A DNA stretch of 64,000 bases from Ravibacter sp964559125 (GTDB taxonomy: Bacteria > Bacteroidota > Bacteroidia > Cytophagales > Spirosomataceae). The stretch lies in assembly GCA_964559125.1 (NCBI GenBank), contig CAZLGW010000004.1, forward strand, positions 1 through 64,000, in the 5' to 3' direction. Numbering within the stretch: the stretch's first letter is position 1; each line of letters opens with the position of its first letter. Both the position numbers and the translations under genes were made by a program. Shown piece after piece: positions 42,325 to 51,572 of this stretch. Under the pieces are notes generated by a model that was given only the letters and a program-made list of their open reading frames with translations, had not been told where the DNA came from and searched no databases.

Positions 42325-42936
42325 TCATCCTCCGACGGACCGTCCTCCTTTCGCTCCCATAAACCCACTCCTGCTGTTGGCCGGCCTTGACTTAACCGTG
42401 CGCGCCATCCGGGAATTGGCAACATCCCGCTGAACTGTCTGCGACTTGTTATAAGCTGCCTGGGAGCCATATACCCCGCTTGTATTCCCTGCCGCCTGAC
42501 GACGCTGGTTGATATGGCCGTTCCCCATCATCCTTCCCAGCATGTAGCCCATACCGCCATACAAAAGCATGCTTGAAAGAGCGCTATGGTGACCGTACTC
42601 CGCACTATTGTGAATTTCTTTGTCTATCAGGGCCCTTGAAGTCTCAACCGACAATGTATCGGTGTGCCCGTCGAGGTAGGTTACGATCGCCTTAGCTTCC
42701 GACATGGGTACGCTCTCCTCATCCGTGATCTCAAATTCTCCGGGCTTTACTTCTTTGATACGGGAAATCACGCCTTTGGAATAAGTAACTTCTTCATAGC
42801 TATATTCTTCCTCGCTACCCCCTGTACTGCAGCCCTGGATCATCCAGCCCGACCCGGCAAGCGCTACCAGCAGAGCGCCGTTTATACCGATATTCTTAAC
42901 TTTCCTGATAACTGATCCTTTCCTGACAACCGTCAT
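42325..42936 (-). CDS. YgiB/DUF1190-like lipoprotein
   Basis: A 203-residue lipoprotein (VKNIGINGALLVALAGSGWMIQGCSTGG, lipobox IQGC) with an acidic stretch (GGSEEEYSYEEVTYS) and a C-terminal half rich in Gly, Met, Arg and Ser (MLLYGGMGYMLGRMMGNGHI, SGFMGAKGGRSVGG). This layout and the position just before the YgiC-like gene match YgiB/YjfM-type proteins. The function of the pair is unknown; a role in envelope or polyamine modification is a guess from the partner. The start at 42936 gives a long n-region, and a later start is possible. Confidence 0.72.
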   Translation of the reverse strand: MTVVRKGSVIRKVKNIGINGALLVALAGSGWMIQGCSTGGSEEEYSYEEVTYSKGVISRIKEVKPGEFEITDEESVPMSEAKAIVTYLDGHTDTLSVETSRALIDKEIHNSAEYGHHSALSSMLLYGGMGYMLGRMMGNGHINQRRQAAGNTSGVYGSQAAYNKSQTVQRDVANSRMARTVKSRPANSRSGFMGAKGGRSVGG

Positions 42937-43112
42937 TTTTCAAACTTTATAGTGAGCAAAAAACATAAATTACCACAGCAAAAATCCATGGCTAAGTTTC
43001 AAATATAACGATTTTTGGCGAGAATCGGCTCATTTCCCCACCGCTGGCCGCTGAAAAACACACGAATGGACAGAGAAGTTGATGACCGGTGGGAAGTGGG
43101 AGTTTTAATATA

Positions 43113-43424
43113 TCAATGTGTTACCCTCAGTTTCAGATTTCCGCCAAGCCCCAACCGGACAATTCTCATCAAAGTCGAGAGCCGGATATCACTCGCATTA
43201 TTTTCAATCCTGGAAATATAGGTTTTGGTTGTTCCACATTTTTCGGCAAGCTGCTCCTGGGTCAACCCTTGCTCTTTTCTAAGTTCCTGGATCATGACGC
43301 CTAGCTTGAAAGCTTCAAACTCTTCTTCATACTGCTCCCTCCGTTCAGTTCCTTTTTTACCGTATTGTTCATCAAGGTGTTCGGTAAAAGGAGTCAGTTT
43401 TTTATTCTCTGCTATCTTGCTCAT
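43113..43424 (-). CDS. XRE-family antitoxin-like regulator (HigA-like), orphan
   Basis: A 103-residue protein: a charged N-terminal extension (KLTPFTEHLDEQYGKKGTERREQYEEEFEAF) and then a Cro/C1 helix-turn-helix (IQELRKEQGLTQEQLAEKCG, TTKTYISRIENNASDIRLST). The layout is that of HigA-like antitoxins in Bacteroidota, which normally follow a HigB toxin gene. Here the upstream 180 bp hold no toxin, so it is an orphan. The promoter carries an 11-bp inverted repeat (43459-43490), a good autoregulatory operator. It is co-directional with, and about 180 bp downstream of, the phosphoesterase gene. Confidence 0.88.
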   Translation of the reverse strand: MSKIAENKKLTPFTEHLDEQYGKKGTERREQYEEEFEAFKLGVMIQELRKEQGLTQEQLAEKCGTTKTYISRIENNASDIRLSTLMRIVRLGLGGNLKLRVTH

Positions 43425-43458
43425 CGAAATATTAGTACAACGATAGTACGTTGCTTCT

Positions 43459-43490
43459 GCACAAAGTTAGCTAATAAGGTAACTTTGTGC
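43459..43490 (-). promoter_or_regulatory. Promoter and operator-like inverted repeat of the XRE gene
   Basis: GCACAAAGTTA (43459-43469) and TAACTTTGTGC (43480-43490) are exact complements around a 10-base spacer. On the minus strand the proximal arm reads TAACTTTG, a match to the -7 box TAnnTTTG, 37 bp before the XRE start codon. The distal arm lies near -33. Binding there would repress the gene. Confidence 0.55.
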
Positions 43491-43607
43491 CTGCTTATCT
43501 AAAATTCTTTACCAGGGAAAAATCACATAACTTAACTACCAACAGGAGAACACCTATCGGGAAGCGCCGGGCCGGCGACATGTCGAATAAAATAAATCCC
43601 CGTTTCT

Positions 43608-45176
43608 CTAATCCCTCTTCTGCGCCCAGAAGTGCTTTTTCTCAGTAAAAGTACGCCCGAACATATCCCGCGCCCTTACTTCTATCGTATGCTGGCCTTC
43701 CGGAAGGTTTACAGGAATACCCCCTTTCCAGAGATGTGTAGATTGTGATGCTGTTCCCGGCTTTCTTCCCGCAAACAGGCTTTCGGTCTGGTCCCACCTG
43801 AACTGCAGGCCCAGGTAATATGGATCCGCCTCCTGGGCATAGGTCATTTTTTTCCACTCTCCGTTGTCGATACGGTACTCAACCTCGTTGCCTTCATGGC
43901 CCATATAGAAGTTGGCATACACGGTGTAGCTTCCCCTTCCCGGAGTGGGCACCACGCGCGGAGCATGTATACGGATCTGGTGACCGGCAGGCATTTCCGC
44001 AGCCTTGTAGTCAATAACATATTGGTTGCCTTTGATTCGAAGAAAAGCATAACCGCGAGGTGTGCCGTCGGCCATAGTCCCGGCCGGTACTCCTGCTTTC
44101 GTAAACTCGCCCGAATACCAGTTGCCCGATGGCGTACCGGCGTTGTACTCATGAAAAGGTTTTGTGCCATGCCAGCCATCCTTTTCCGTATAAAAATTCT
44201 GTCTCTGTATGTGGGTATGCGCCGACATGGCGAGCACATTGGGATAATCTTTCAGCAAATCGAACAGTTTCTGCCTGTCTTCTGCCCTGAAGCCCTCTCC
44301 TGCGTTCAGGATCGGTATGTGAAATGCAAGCACGATCAGCTTGTCTTTACCGACGTGCTTCAGATTGTTCTCAATAAATGCGAGCTGGTCCGGCCTGAAC
44401 CCTCCCCAATACCCTTGTCCGTCGCGGGGGTCAGGATAAAGAATATCGTCTAGCACGATGAAATGTGTCTTACCATAGTTAAAGGCATAGTTGGCCGGTC
44501 CGAAATTGCTTTCAAACGTTTCATCGGCCTGCGAGTCGGTCTTCGCATCGTAGTTCATGTCATGGTTGCCCATCAGGTTGTACCAGGGGATCCCCACTTT
44601 TCTCATCACCTGGATATAGGGTTTGTGCAGGCTAAGGTCATCTCCTACGATATCTCCGAGGCTAATACCGAACTGTACATTCTCAACCCCTTCGACTTCC
44701 CTTACGATACCCCTGGCAAAATAGTCCAGATCTTCCATGGTATAGGGCTGCGGATCTCCGAAAACCAGCGCTGTAAAGTCGTCTTTTTCTGCCCGTGAAG
44801 TCAGCGGGAAATCGACCGATGCCGGCAGTGGTCCGGTAGGAGACGTTCCTTTATACTTTCCTTCGGGCGATCCCTTCGGCTTGTGTATATAGTAATACTG
44901 AGGCTGGTTGTCTTCGCTGATCCTGACCTGGTAGCCTGACGGCTTAATGACGAAAATAATATTGTCGTCTCCTACCGGCAGCACATACTGTCCGCCGGCA
45001 TCGGTAAGCGCCACATCAACCCCGTTTGAGACGGCTACTCCCGGCAGACCCCGCTCCCGCTTGTCGCGGATACCGTTGCCGTTCTCATCTTGATAAATAT
45101 AGCCTTTGACCTGATTTTGAGAATAGGCACTTCCGTACAGGAAAACAGGAATTAACAAAAGATATAAAACTCTCAT
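43608..45176 (-). CDS. Calcineurin-like phosphoesterase, exported
   Basis: A 522-residue protein with a signal peptide (VLYLLLIPVFLYGSAYSQ) and an N-terminal Ig-like domain (VKGYIYQDENGNGIRDKRER, MetallophosN type). The metallophosphatase core has all five metal motifs: FGDPQP, SLGDIVGDD, MGNHDMN, AFHIPIL and SAHTHIQ. A C-terminal beta-sandwich follows (MetallophosC). The family includes secreted phosphodiesterases and phosphatases that act on nucleotides, phospholipids or sugar phosphates; the substrate is unknown. The frame is open to 45200, but the ATG at 45176 puts the signal peptide at the very N-terminus. Confidence 0.9.
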   Translation of the reverse strand: MRVLYLLLIPVFLYGSAYSQNQVKGYIYQDENGNGIRDKRERGLPGVAVSNGVDVALTDAGGQYVLPVGDDNIIFVIKPSGYQVRISEDNQPQYYYIHKPKGSPEGKYKGTSPTGPLPASVDFPLTSRAEKDDFTALVFGDPQPYTMEDLDYFARGIVREVEGVENVQFGISLGDIVGDDLSLHKPYIQVMRKVGIPWYNLMGNHDMNYDAKTDSQADETFESNFGPANYAFNYGKTHFIVLDDILYPDPRDGQGYWGGFRPDQLAFIENNLKHVGKDKLIVLAFHIPILNAGEGFRAEDRQKLFDLLKDYPNVLAMSAHTHIQRQNFYTEKDGWHGTKPFHEYNAGTPSGNWYSGEFTKAGVPAGTMADGTPRGYAFLRIKGNQYVIDYKAAEMPAGHQIRIHAPRVVPTPGRGSYTVYANFYMGHEGNEVEYRIDNGEWKKMTYAQEADPYYLGLQFRWDQTESLFAGRKPGTASQSTHLWKGGIPVNLPEGQHTIEVRARDMFGRTFTEKKHFWAQKRD

Positions 45177-45440
45177 TACAGAATACGTTAAATAACCCAT
45201 GAAATAATCGAAGTCGATAAAGGCTTTTTTTTACCTGCTGTTTTTTGAAATTGAATAAAAATCACTGTGTAATATTCATTCAGCGGCAATTACGCCTCTC
45301 AATATTACCTCAGTATGAAACGAGAGCAATATTTGTAGTAGAAAATCTTTTTCGATTTATAAACCCCGCCGCATTCCTGTTATATCCAACCTATTTTGAC
45401 CAAATTGTATCCTAGAAGTAAGGTATGTTAACAGATCTAT

Positions 45441-46295
45441 ATGAAAACTACAATACTTCTATCCGCCTTACTACTAGTCACGGCTTGGGCGTGTAAAAAG
45501 GACGACGATATATCTGTTCCAAAAATCGAAGGACTGTCTCTCTACTGGGATCATGAGGTTTTTGGCGACCTGGGACGAAGACTAAGATTTCAAGCCTATA
45601 CAACCAATAGGTTTGACAACGATTATGACCTGGAATTCAGTACATCGATTGAAGGTAGGTCTATCACCGTAAAATTTGCAAAAAGTATCGATAAAGGAAA
45701 ATGCCCATCCTTCCCTATGCCCCGCCCTGGTAGTGATGATCCCCATAAATGCCATGCTTCCGGAGGGCTCTATTTATTGGAAAAAGAACTTGAAAACGGG
45801 GTCTACTCCCTGAATATGATTACTCCCTATTTTGAAACAACCTCAAAACTAATTGTAACCGACGAAATAGTTACCCTGGAAATTCCCGAAAATGAATACC
45901 TGCAATGCGCTATTCAAGAGGTTTACCCAATCCCCAAAAATCTGCTGTTTGGCGGCATAACCTATTCAGGATCAGACAATACAAACGACGCAAAAGAATT
46001 CCTCAACCGTTTGGAAGTCCTGGGGCTTATCGAAACTACTGTGCCCGACTACAATTACCGGCACCTGAGCGTCGATAAAAGTGGTCGTCCGGTTAATGAT
46101 CATTGGGAACCGGACAACCATGCTATCAGATTTCTCTATGACATGAGCAATAGCGATTTCCGGGAAATTTTCGAAGAAGCAAAAGAACATTTCAATCGGA
46201 CAAATCTGAGTATATCCTTATTTACAAGTAATGGCGACGAAGGGCATCTCAGTAAATTGTCGGGGATCCACGTTGTATATGCGCAGGAAAGGTAG
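45441..46295 (+). CDS. Hypothetical lipoprotein
   Basis: A 284-residue protein with a lipoprotein signal (ILLSALLLVTAWACKKDDD; Cys18 followed by Lys-Lys-Asp-Asp-Asp). The Asp/Lys run after the Cys resembles the export signal that sends Bacteroidota lipoproteins to the cell surface. I do not recognise the family. A beta-rich first half with a Cys pair (GKCPSF and HKCHASGG) is followed by an alpha/beta second half (LLFGGITYSGSDNTNDAKEF, IRFLYDMSNSDFREIFEEAK). Codon use is more AT-rich than in the neighbours, suggesting transfer. It stands alone 58 bp before the DUF4838 gene. Confidence 0.72.
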   Translation: MKTTILLSALLLVTAWACKKDDDISVPKIEGLSLYWDHEVFGDLGRRLRFQAYTTNRFDNDYDLEFSTSIEGRSITVKFAKSIDKGKCPSFPMPRPGSDDPHKCHASGGLYLLEKELENGVYSLNMITPYFETTSKLIVTDEIVTLEIPENEYLQCAIQEVYPIPKNLLFGGITYSGSDNTNDAKEFLNRLEVLGLIETTVPDYNYRHLSVDKSGRPVNDHWEPDNHAIRFLYDMSNSDFREIFEEAKEHFNRTNLSISLFTSNGDEGHLSKLSGIHVVYAQER

Positions 46296-46352
46296 TATCC
46301 TGTCACGATTTCGGCGTATTATACCAGAACAGTTCCTCAGCCTTTCGACAAA

Positions 46353-48923
46353 ATGCTACGACTACGTATCTTTATCATTCTTCTTTGTCTCTGGACAATT
46401 ATTTTACCTGCTTCCGGACAGCAGATCCCCCTGCAGAAAGCAGTACCCGGCCAATGGATCACCTCCTGGCTTCTCTGCGGCCCTATTCATCTAAAAGCCT
46501 ATGAAGATGAATCCAAACGGGGATGGTATCATAATCCCGGCTTCGAAACCGACTACCTGAAGGCATTCGGCGGGGAGACAAATCTCCGGGTAAAGCCAGG
46601 CGATATCGTCAGGTATCCCGGCGGAAGCGCAGAGTGGAAGCTTTTCAATTCACCCGACTCCATCATCGATCTTCGCGCTGCGGTTTCTAACGAAGCACCG
46701 GTGTTTGCCTACGCCTGTACGGAGCTGATTTCAGACAAAGACCAGACCTTATTCCTGGCGTTCGGCACCAACGACGGCGGCGCCCTTTTTGTAAACGGCA
46801 GGCTCGTCTGGGACCACTCTACCCAGAGAGGACTCCGTATTGACAGCGACCGGGTTCCGGTAGCGCTCAGGAAAGGTAAAAACCAGTTGCTTTTTAAGGT
46901 AGAGCAGTTGGGCAACAAGTGGGAGTTCTGTGTACGCCTAATGCCGTTCTCGGCTTCAGAGCTGGCTAAGCAGGAAAACGTATTCAGGATGGATGCCTTA
47001 AAAGACGGAAAGACAAAGCTGGCCTCGCCCTATCATGAGGCTGTCCTGGAACAGCTGGTGAAAGAAGTTTCTATCAACATCGAAAATTCCTTCGGACAGT
47101 CGGTTTGGACGGGTCGCAGGTCCGGGAATTTTCTCACACCCGTCGATCTGCCGTCCACAACTTTTCAAAGCTACACTGCTCACTACGATGTCGTGCTGGC
47201 TTCTGGTGAAAAGATGCACCTCCATGATAAGTTTGATGCGGGTATCAAGAAGGAATACACCTTGTTTTCAGATGGCCGGACAGGCTACTCGATTGCCCTG
47301 GCCCCGTCGGCATCGCCTTCCGAAAAATGGGCCGCCGGAGAGCTTCGCCACTGGCTGAAGGAGATAAGCGGCGCCGACTTCCCGGTTGTTTCCCTCGAGC
47401 AGAGTAAGTCGCCCAGGATCATTGTCGGTTTCAATAATGTAATACAGCAAAAGACCGGCATGCAGCCGCCTGCCGATACGGACGAAACCTACTACTACAA
47501 GAACGATGGGGAGGATATCCTCATTTACGGAGGCAAACACAGGGGATCGATGTACGGTGTCATGTCGTTCCTGGAAAATGAGCTGGGTTGCCGCTGGTAT
47601 ACGCCGAGAGTTTCGGTTATCCCAAAACGGGAAAAGCTCGTATTCCACCTGTTGGGCCATTCCGAATCTCCGGGGATCAGGGTCCGGAATGATTTTTACT
47701 ACGAAGCATTTGATCCTGTCTGGGCTGCCCGGAACAAAATGAATGGCTCTATGTCGCTGCCTGACCAGCCCGGCGGAGTAGAGAGCTACTGGGCGGTACA
47801 TACCTTCTACCCGCTGGTACCACCGGAAGAATTTTTTGAAACACACCCCGAATATTACAGCCTGCTGAACGGAAAACGCGTTTCTCAGAACGCACAGCTC
47901 TGCCTCAGCAATCCCGACGTGCTGGCTATTGTCAAAGACCGTATCAAGAAGCAAATGAGGGAGAATCCCGAATACCTGATTTACGACGTATCGCAGAACG
48001 ACTATTACAACCCTTGTGAATGCGATAAATGCCAGGCTATCGTGAAGCGGGAAGGGAGCGAATCGGGCATCATGATCTGGTTTGTCAACCAGGTAGCCGA
48101 AGACGTACAAAAAGAATTCCCTGACAAATTCATCGGTACGCTGGCCTATCAGTACACCCGTTCGGCGCCGAAAACGATCAGGCCACGCAACAATGTAGTA
48201 GTGAGATTCTGCAGTATAGAATGCTGTTTTGCCCACGATTTCAAAACATGCCCTGAGAACAAGTCTTTTATGACCGACCTGACGACCTGGTCGAAGCAGG
48301 CGCCGCACCTGTATATATGGGATTACGTAGTCAACTTCTCACACTACCTGATGCCCTATCCCAATTTTGCAGTGCTTCAGTCCAACATACAGACCTTCCG
48401 TGAAAACAAATCGATCGGGATCATGGAGCAGGCTGCCTACCAGAGTCGCGGCGGCGAATTTGCCGAGCTTCGGGCCTACCTTATTTCCCGACTGCTCTGG
48501 AACCCGGATATTGACACGCGGCAGGTCATCGACGACTTTATGTACGGGTACTACGGCAGGGCCGGTAAATTTGTAAAGCAATATTTTGACCTGCTGCAGG
48601 GTCTCGTTAAACCTGACACTCACATCGGCCTGGGCCTGGAACCCGTCGACAAGATCTTTTCAGAGAAATTTATTGATGAATCGCTTGCCATTTTTAAGGA
48701 AGCCGTGAAAGTCGCCGACAACGAAGATATCCTTCGTCGCGTGGAAATGGCCAAGCTGCCTGTACTCTACCTTCGGTGCCGCCGGACACCCTTAAAAGCT
48801 CTTCACGACGGTACTTATGCCGAATTCGTCACCATATCTGAGAGGGAGGGCATCACTCACCTGGCTGAGTCGGGAAAGCCCAATTTCGATGCCTTTCATC
48901 ATAGTGTACAAAATGCAAAATAA
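46353..48923 (+). CDS. DUF4838 glycosidase-like secreted protein
   Basis: An 856-residue exported protein (signal RIFIILLCLWTIILPASGQ). The N-terminal half holds a jelly-roll-like domain with GTNDGGALFVNGRLVWDHS. An alpha-glucuronidase-type N-terminal fold follows (about 310-420: SPSEKWAAGELRHWLKEISG, RGSMYGVMSFLENELGCRWY). From about 430 comes the DUF4838 TIM-barrel-like domain with DVSQNDYYNPCECDKCQAI and VVVRFCSIECCFAHDF. The layout is that of DUF4838 proteins in polysaccharide-use loci, which resemble family GH67/GH20-like glycosidases; activity has not been read from the sequence. A strong bidirectional terminator follows. Confidence 0.85.
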   Translation: MLRLRIFIILLCLWTIILPASGQQIPLQKAVPGQWITSWLLCGPIHLKAYEDESKRGWYHNPGFETDYLKAFGGETNLRVKPGDIVRYPGGSAEWKLFNSPDSIIDLRAAVSNEAPVFAYACTELISDKDQTLFLAFGTNDGGALFVNGRLVWDHSTQRGLRIDSDRVPVALRKGKNQLLFKVEQLGNKWEFCVRLMPFSASELAKQENVFRMDALKDGKTKLASPYHEAVLEQLVKEVSINIENSFGQSVWTGRRSGNFLTPVDLPSTTFQSYTAHYDVVLASGEKMHLHDKFDAGIKKEYTLFSDGRTGYSIALAPSASPSEKWAAGELRHWLKEISGADFPVVSLEQSKSPRIIVGFNNVIQQKTGMQPPADTDETYYYKNDGEDILIYGGKHRGSMYGVMSFLENELGCRWYTPRVSVIPKREKLVFHLLGHSESPGIRVRNDFYYEAFDPVWAARNKMNGSMSLPDQPGGVESYWAVHTFYPLVPPEEFFETHPEYYSLLNGKRVSQNAQLCLSNPDVLAIVKDRIKKQMRENPEYLIYDVSQNDYYNPCECDKCQAIVKREGSESGIMIWFVNQVAEDVQKEFPDKFIGTLAYQYTRSAPKTIRPRNNVVVRFCSIECCFAHDFKTCPENKSFMTDLTTWSKQAPHLYIWDYVVNFSHYLMPYPNFAVLQSNIQTFRENKSIGIMEQAAYQSRGGEFAELRAYLISRLLWNPDIDTRQVIDDFMYGYYGRAGKFVKQYFDLLQGLVKPDTHIGLGLEPVDKIFSEKFIDESLAIFKEAVKVADNEDILRRVEMAKLPVLYLRCRRTPLKALHDGTYAEFVTISEREGITHLAESGKPNFDAFHHSVQNAK

Positions 48924-48968
48924 ACGGTGGGAAGGCAGCAAAGCCACCTGAAATACCACGACAAAAAA

Positions 48969-48999
48969 GCCTGTGCGGTCATCCCGCACAGGCTTTTTT
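48969..48999. terminator. Bidirectional Rho-independent terminator
   Basis: GCCTGTGCGG (48969-48978) and CCGCACAGGC (48984-48993) pair perfectly around a 5-base loop. Six T follow on the plus strand and a matching A run precedes it (48963-48968), so it works for the DUF4838 gene and for the convergent DAHP synthase gene. Confidence 0.93.
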
Positions 49000-49025
49000 G
49001 TAGCTAATTTTTTTAAAAAGAACCT

Positions 49026-50126
49026 CTAAATAGCTGCCTTCGCCTGGTTCATTACCTCCGTCTGCTTACGGATCGACTCCATGTGGATCAGCTTGAACAG
49101 CTCATCCACCAGGTCATTATAAAGATTCATGCTCTTACCCCAGCTTTCCCTCGTTTTCAGGATTTCCCTGAAACGGTCCACCTGGTAGGCAGAGACGTTG
49201 TTATCGCGCTTATATTCGGCAAGACGCTCTACGAGTGACATCCGCGCAGCCAGGTTTTCAAGGAGCTCCCTGTCGAGATTGTCTATTTTAGCCCTTATTA
49301 CCTCCAGTTCCGACTTGTAATCCGTTCCGTATTCTTTACTTCTGACACTCAGTTCATGCAACATTTCGCCCAATGCATGGGGAGTAAGCTGCTGCGCTGC
49401 ATCCGACCACGCTTTGTCAGGATCACAATGCGATTCGATAATCAGCCCTTCGTAATTAAGGTCGAGCGCACGCTGGGCCAACTCAAACAGGTACTGGCGT
49501 TTTCCCGCCATATGACTGGGATCGCCTATAATAGGGAGCTGCGGGAACAGCGTTTTCAGCTCAACGGCGATCTGCCACATCGGTGAATTACGGTAACGCG
49601 TTTCCTGCGCATTGGAAAAACCGCGGTGAATAGCGCCCAGCTTCCTGATACCTGCCTGGTTAAGCCTTTCCAGCGCACCGATCCACAATTGAAGATCAGG
49701 GTTTACGGGGTTTTTAACAAGAACAGGTACATCTATCCCCTTCAGGGCATCTGCCAGTTGCTGAACATTAAACGGGTTAACGGTAGTCCGCGCGCCTATC
49801 CACAAAATATCCACTCCGTATTTCAGCGACAATTCGATATGCTCGGGTGTCGCTACTTCTACTGCGACCGGGAGACCGGTCTCCTTTTTTGCCTCCTGCA
49901 GCCAGGCCAATGCAGGCTCTCCAACACCTTCAAAGCTCCCGGGACGGGTCCGTGGTTTCCAAACACCTGCTCTGATTACATTGGCAAAGCCTTCAGCCTT
50001 AATCTGCGTAACAGTTTCCATCACCTGTTCCGCCGTCTCAGCACTGCATGGGCCAGCTATCACTACCGGTTTACCATTGGTTTCCAGCCAACTATTCAAT
50101 GGCAGAATATCAAGCGTCGATTTCAT
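49026..50126 (-). CDS. Bifunctional DAHP synthase / chorismate mutase
   Basis: A 366-residue enzyme of aromatic amino acid synthesis. Residues 1-265 are a KdsA-like (type I beta) DAHP synthase: VVIAGPCSAET, VIRAGVWKPRTRPGSFEG, WIGARTTVNPF, VLVKNPVNPD, IIGDPSHMAGKR and GLIIESHCDPDKAWSDA include the PEP/erythrose-4-phosphate and metal ligands. From about 275 comes an AroQ-type chorismate mutase (SELEVIRAKIDNLDRELLEN, LVERLAEYKRDNNVSAYQVD). The fusion is usual in Bacteroidota, where the mutase part gives feedback control. It is a single gene, convergent with DUF4838 and divergent from proline dehydrogenase. Confidence 0.96.
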   Translation of the reverse strand: MKSTLDILPLNSWLETNGKPVVIAGPCSAETAEQVMETVTQIKAEGFANVIRAGVWKPRTRPGSFEGVGEPALAWLQEAKKETGLPVAVEVATPEHIELSLKYGVDILWIGARTTVNPFNVQQLADALKGIDVPVLVKNPVNPDLQLWIGALERLNQAGIRKLGAIHRGFSNAQETRYRNSPMWQIAVELKTLFPQLPIIGDPSHMAGKRQYLFELAQRALDLNYEGLIIESHCDPDKAWSDAAQQLTPHALGEMLHELSVRSKEYGTDYKSELEVIRAKIDNLDRELLENLAARMSLVERLAEYKRDNNVSAYQVDRFREILKTRESWGKSMNLYNDLVDELFKLIHMESIRKQTEVMNQAKAAI

Positions 50127-50236
50127 TTACTTATATAAATTATTTGAGATTCCTTCAAGTGTCCACAATAACCCGCCAGTCTTTCAACTACTTAACAGAA
50201 TTACCGTAATTTTGTTCACACTCCTGTTTTCAATTG

Positions 50237-50244
50237 CAAAAGTA
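50237..50244 (-). promoter_or_regulatory. Probable -7 box of the DAHP synthase gene
   Basis: Minus-strand TACTTTTG fits the Bacteroidota -7 consensus TAnnTTTG and lies about 110 bp before the ATG; a TTG lies 16 bp further upstream, slightly close for the usual -33 element. Confidence 0.4.
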
Positions 50245-50374
50245 ACTATTTCTGATATAACAAGATGCAATAATCTGAATGTTTAAATCTCTGTTGCCAA
50301 TTTAACTTTTGCCATACTATTCAAAAAACGAGCCGCTTCACTTCATTCAACAAACCATATCCCGTTTCATTCTC

Positions 50375-51559
50375 ATGAATTATCCTCTGAAAAGCCCGGA
50401 TTTTGACAACACAGCCACAGCATTTTCCCACTACTCCGACGTACAGCTGAAAAAAGCTTACTGGTTGTTTTACGCTATGAACAAACCCTGGCTTGTCGCC
50501 GCCGGCATTTTTCTGACAAAACTGGCGTTCAAACTCCATTTGCCGGTAAAGCCTCTCATCCGTCATACCGTTTTCCAGCATTTCTGCGGAGGTGAAACCA
50601 TCGGTCAATGCCGGGAAACAATTCAAAAGCTCGGAGCAAAAGCGGTTGGTACCATCCTTGACTACTCCGTGGAGGGAGAGGAAAGCGAAGATTCCTTCGA
50701 CCACACGCTTCAGCATCTGCTTAAGACAGTCGAAACCGCAGCGGTATCCGAAAATATCCCATTTGCCGTTTTTAAGGTTACCGGCCTGGCCAGCACGACT
50801 CTCCTGGAGAAATTCCAAAAGCAGGAAACGCTCTCCCCTGCCGAAAAAGAGCAGCTCGCCCGTGCAAGACAGCGGATACATCTTCTTTGCCAAAAGGCTT
50901 ATGAAAACGGTGTCAGAATTTTCTTCGATGCCGAAGAGAGCTGGATACAGGACGCTATCGATCTGCTCTGCTACGAAATGATGGCCCTGTTTAATAAAGA
51001 AAAAGCTGTTGTCTACAATACCTACCAGTTCTACCGGCACGATATGCCCGGTAATTATAAAGCGGCCTTTAAAGATGCCAAAGAGAACGGGTATTTTCTC
51101 GGTGCCAAGCTGGTGAGAGGGGCATACATGGAAAAGGAACGCCTCCGGGCCGAAAAGAGCGGGTATCCGGACCCTATCCAAACTTCAAAAGAGGCTACCG
51201 ATCGCGACTACAACGAGGCTATCCGTTTTTCTCTTACGGAAATCGGCCGCATCGCCATTTGCCTCGGAACCCATAATGAAGAGAGTTGCAGGCTATGTGC
51301 CGCTGAAATGCTATCTTTCGGAATCGACCGGAAAGATGAAAGAATATACTTTGCCCAGCTATTAGGAATGAGTGACAACATCTCTTTTAATATGGCGTTA
51401 GCTGGTTATAATGTCGCCAAATACGTACCTTTCGGACCAATTGAGGCGGTCATGCCCTATTTATTCCGGCGAGCCAACGAAAATACTGCTATCGCCGGTC
51501 AAAGCAGCCGCGAATTCCTGTTGATCCGCAGGGAGCTGCAAAGAAGAAAAGGGCATTAA
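50375..51559 (+). CDS. Proline dehydrogenase
   Basis: A 394-residue FAD-dependent enzyme that oxidises proline to pyrroline-5-carboxylate at the inner face of the membrane. The single-domain type lacks the P5C dehydrogenase part of E. coli PutA. Family motifs: IFFDAEESWIQDAIDLLCYE, YNTYQFYRHDM, GAKLVRGAYMEKERLRAEK, GTHNEES, and the C-terminal LIRRELQRRKG with the paired arginines that hold the proline carboxylate. The frame is open from 50309, but the ATG at 50375 (MNYPLKSPDFDNTATAF) gives the family's normal start. The lspA gene follows 13 bp later, so the two may be co-transcribed. Confidence 0.94.
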   Translation: MNYPLKSPDFDNTATAFSHYSDVQLKKAYWLFYAMNKPWLVAAGIFLTKLAFKLHLPVKPLIRHTVFQHFCGGETIGQCRETIQKLGAKAVGTILDYSVEGEESEDSFDHTLQHLLKTVETAAVSENIPFAVFKVTGLASTTLLEKFQKQETLSPAEKEQLARARQRIHLLCQKAYENGVRIFFDAEESWIQDAIDLLCYEMMALFNKEKAVVYNTYQFYRHDMPGNYKAAFKDAKENGYFLGAKLVRGAYMEKERLRAEKSGYPDPIQTSKEATDRDYNEAIRFSLTEIGRIAICLGTHNEESCRLCAAEMLSFGIDRKDERIYFAQLLGMSDNISFNMALAGYNVAKYVPFGPIEAVMPYLFRRANENTAIAGQSSREFLLIRRELQRRKGH

Positions 51560-51572
51560 TAAAAGTTTTTGT

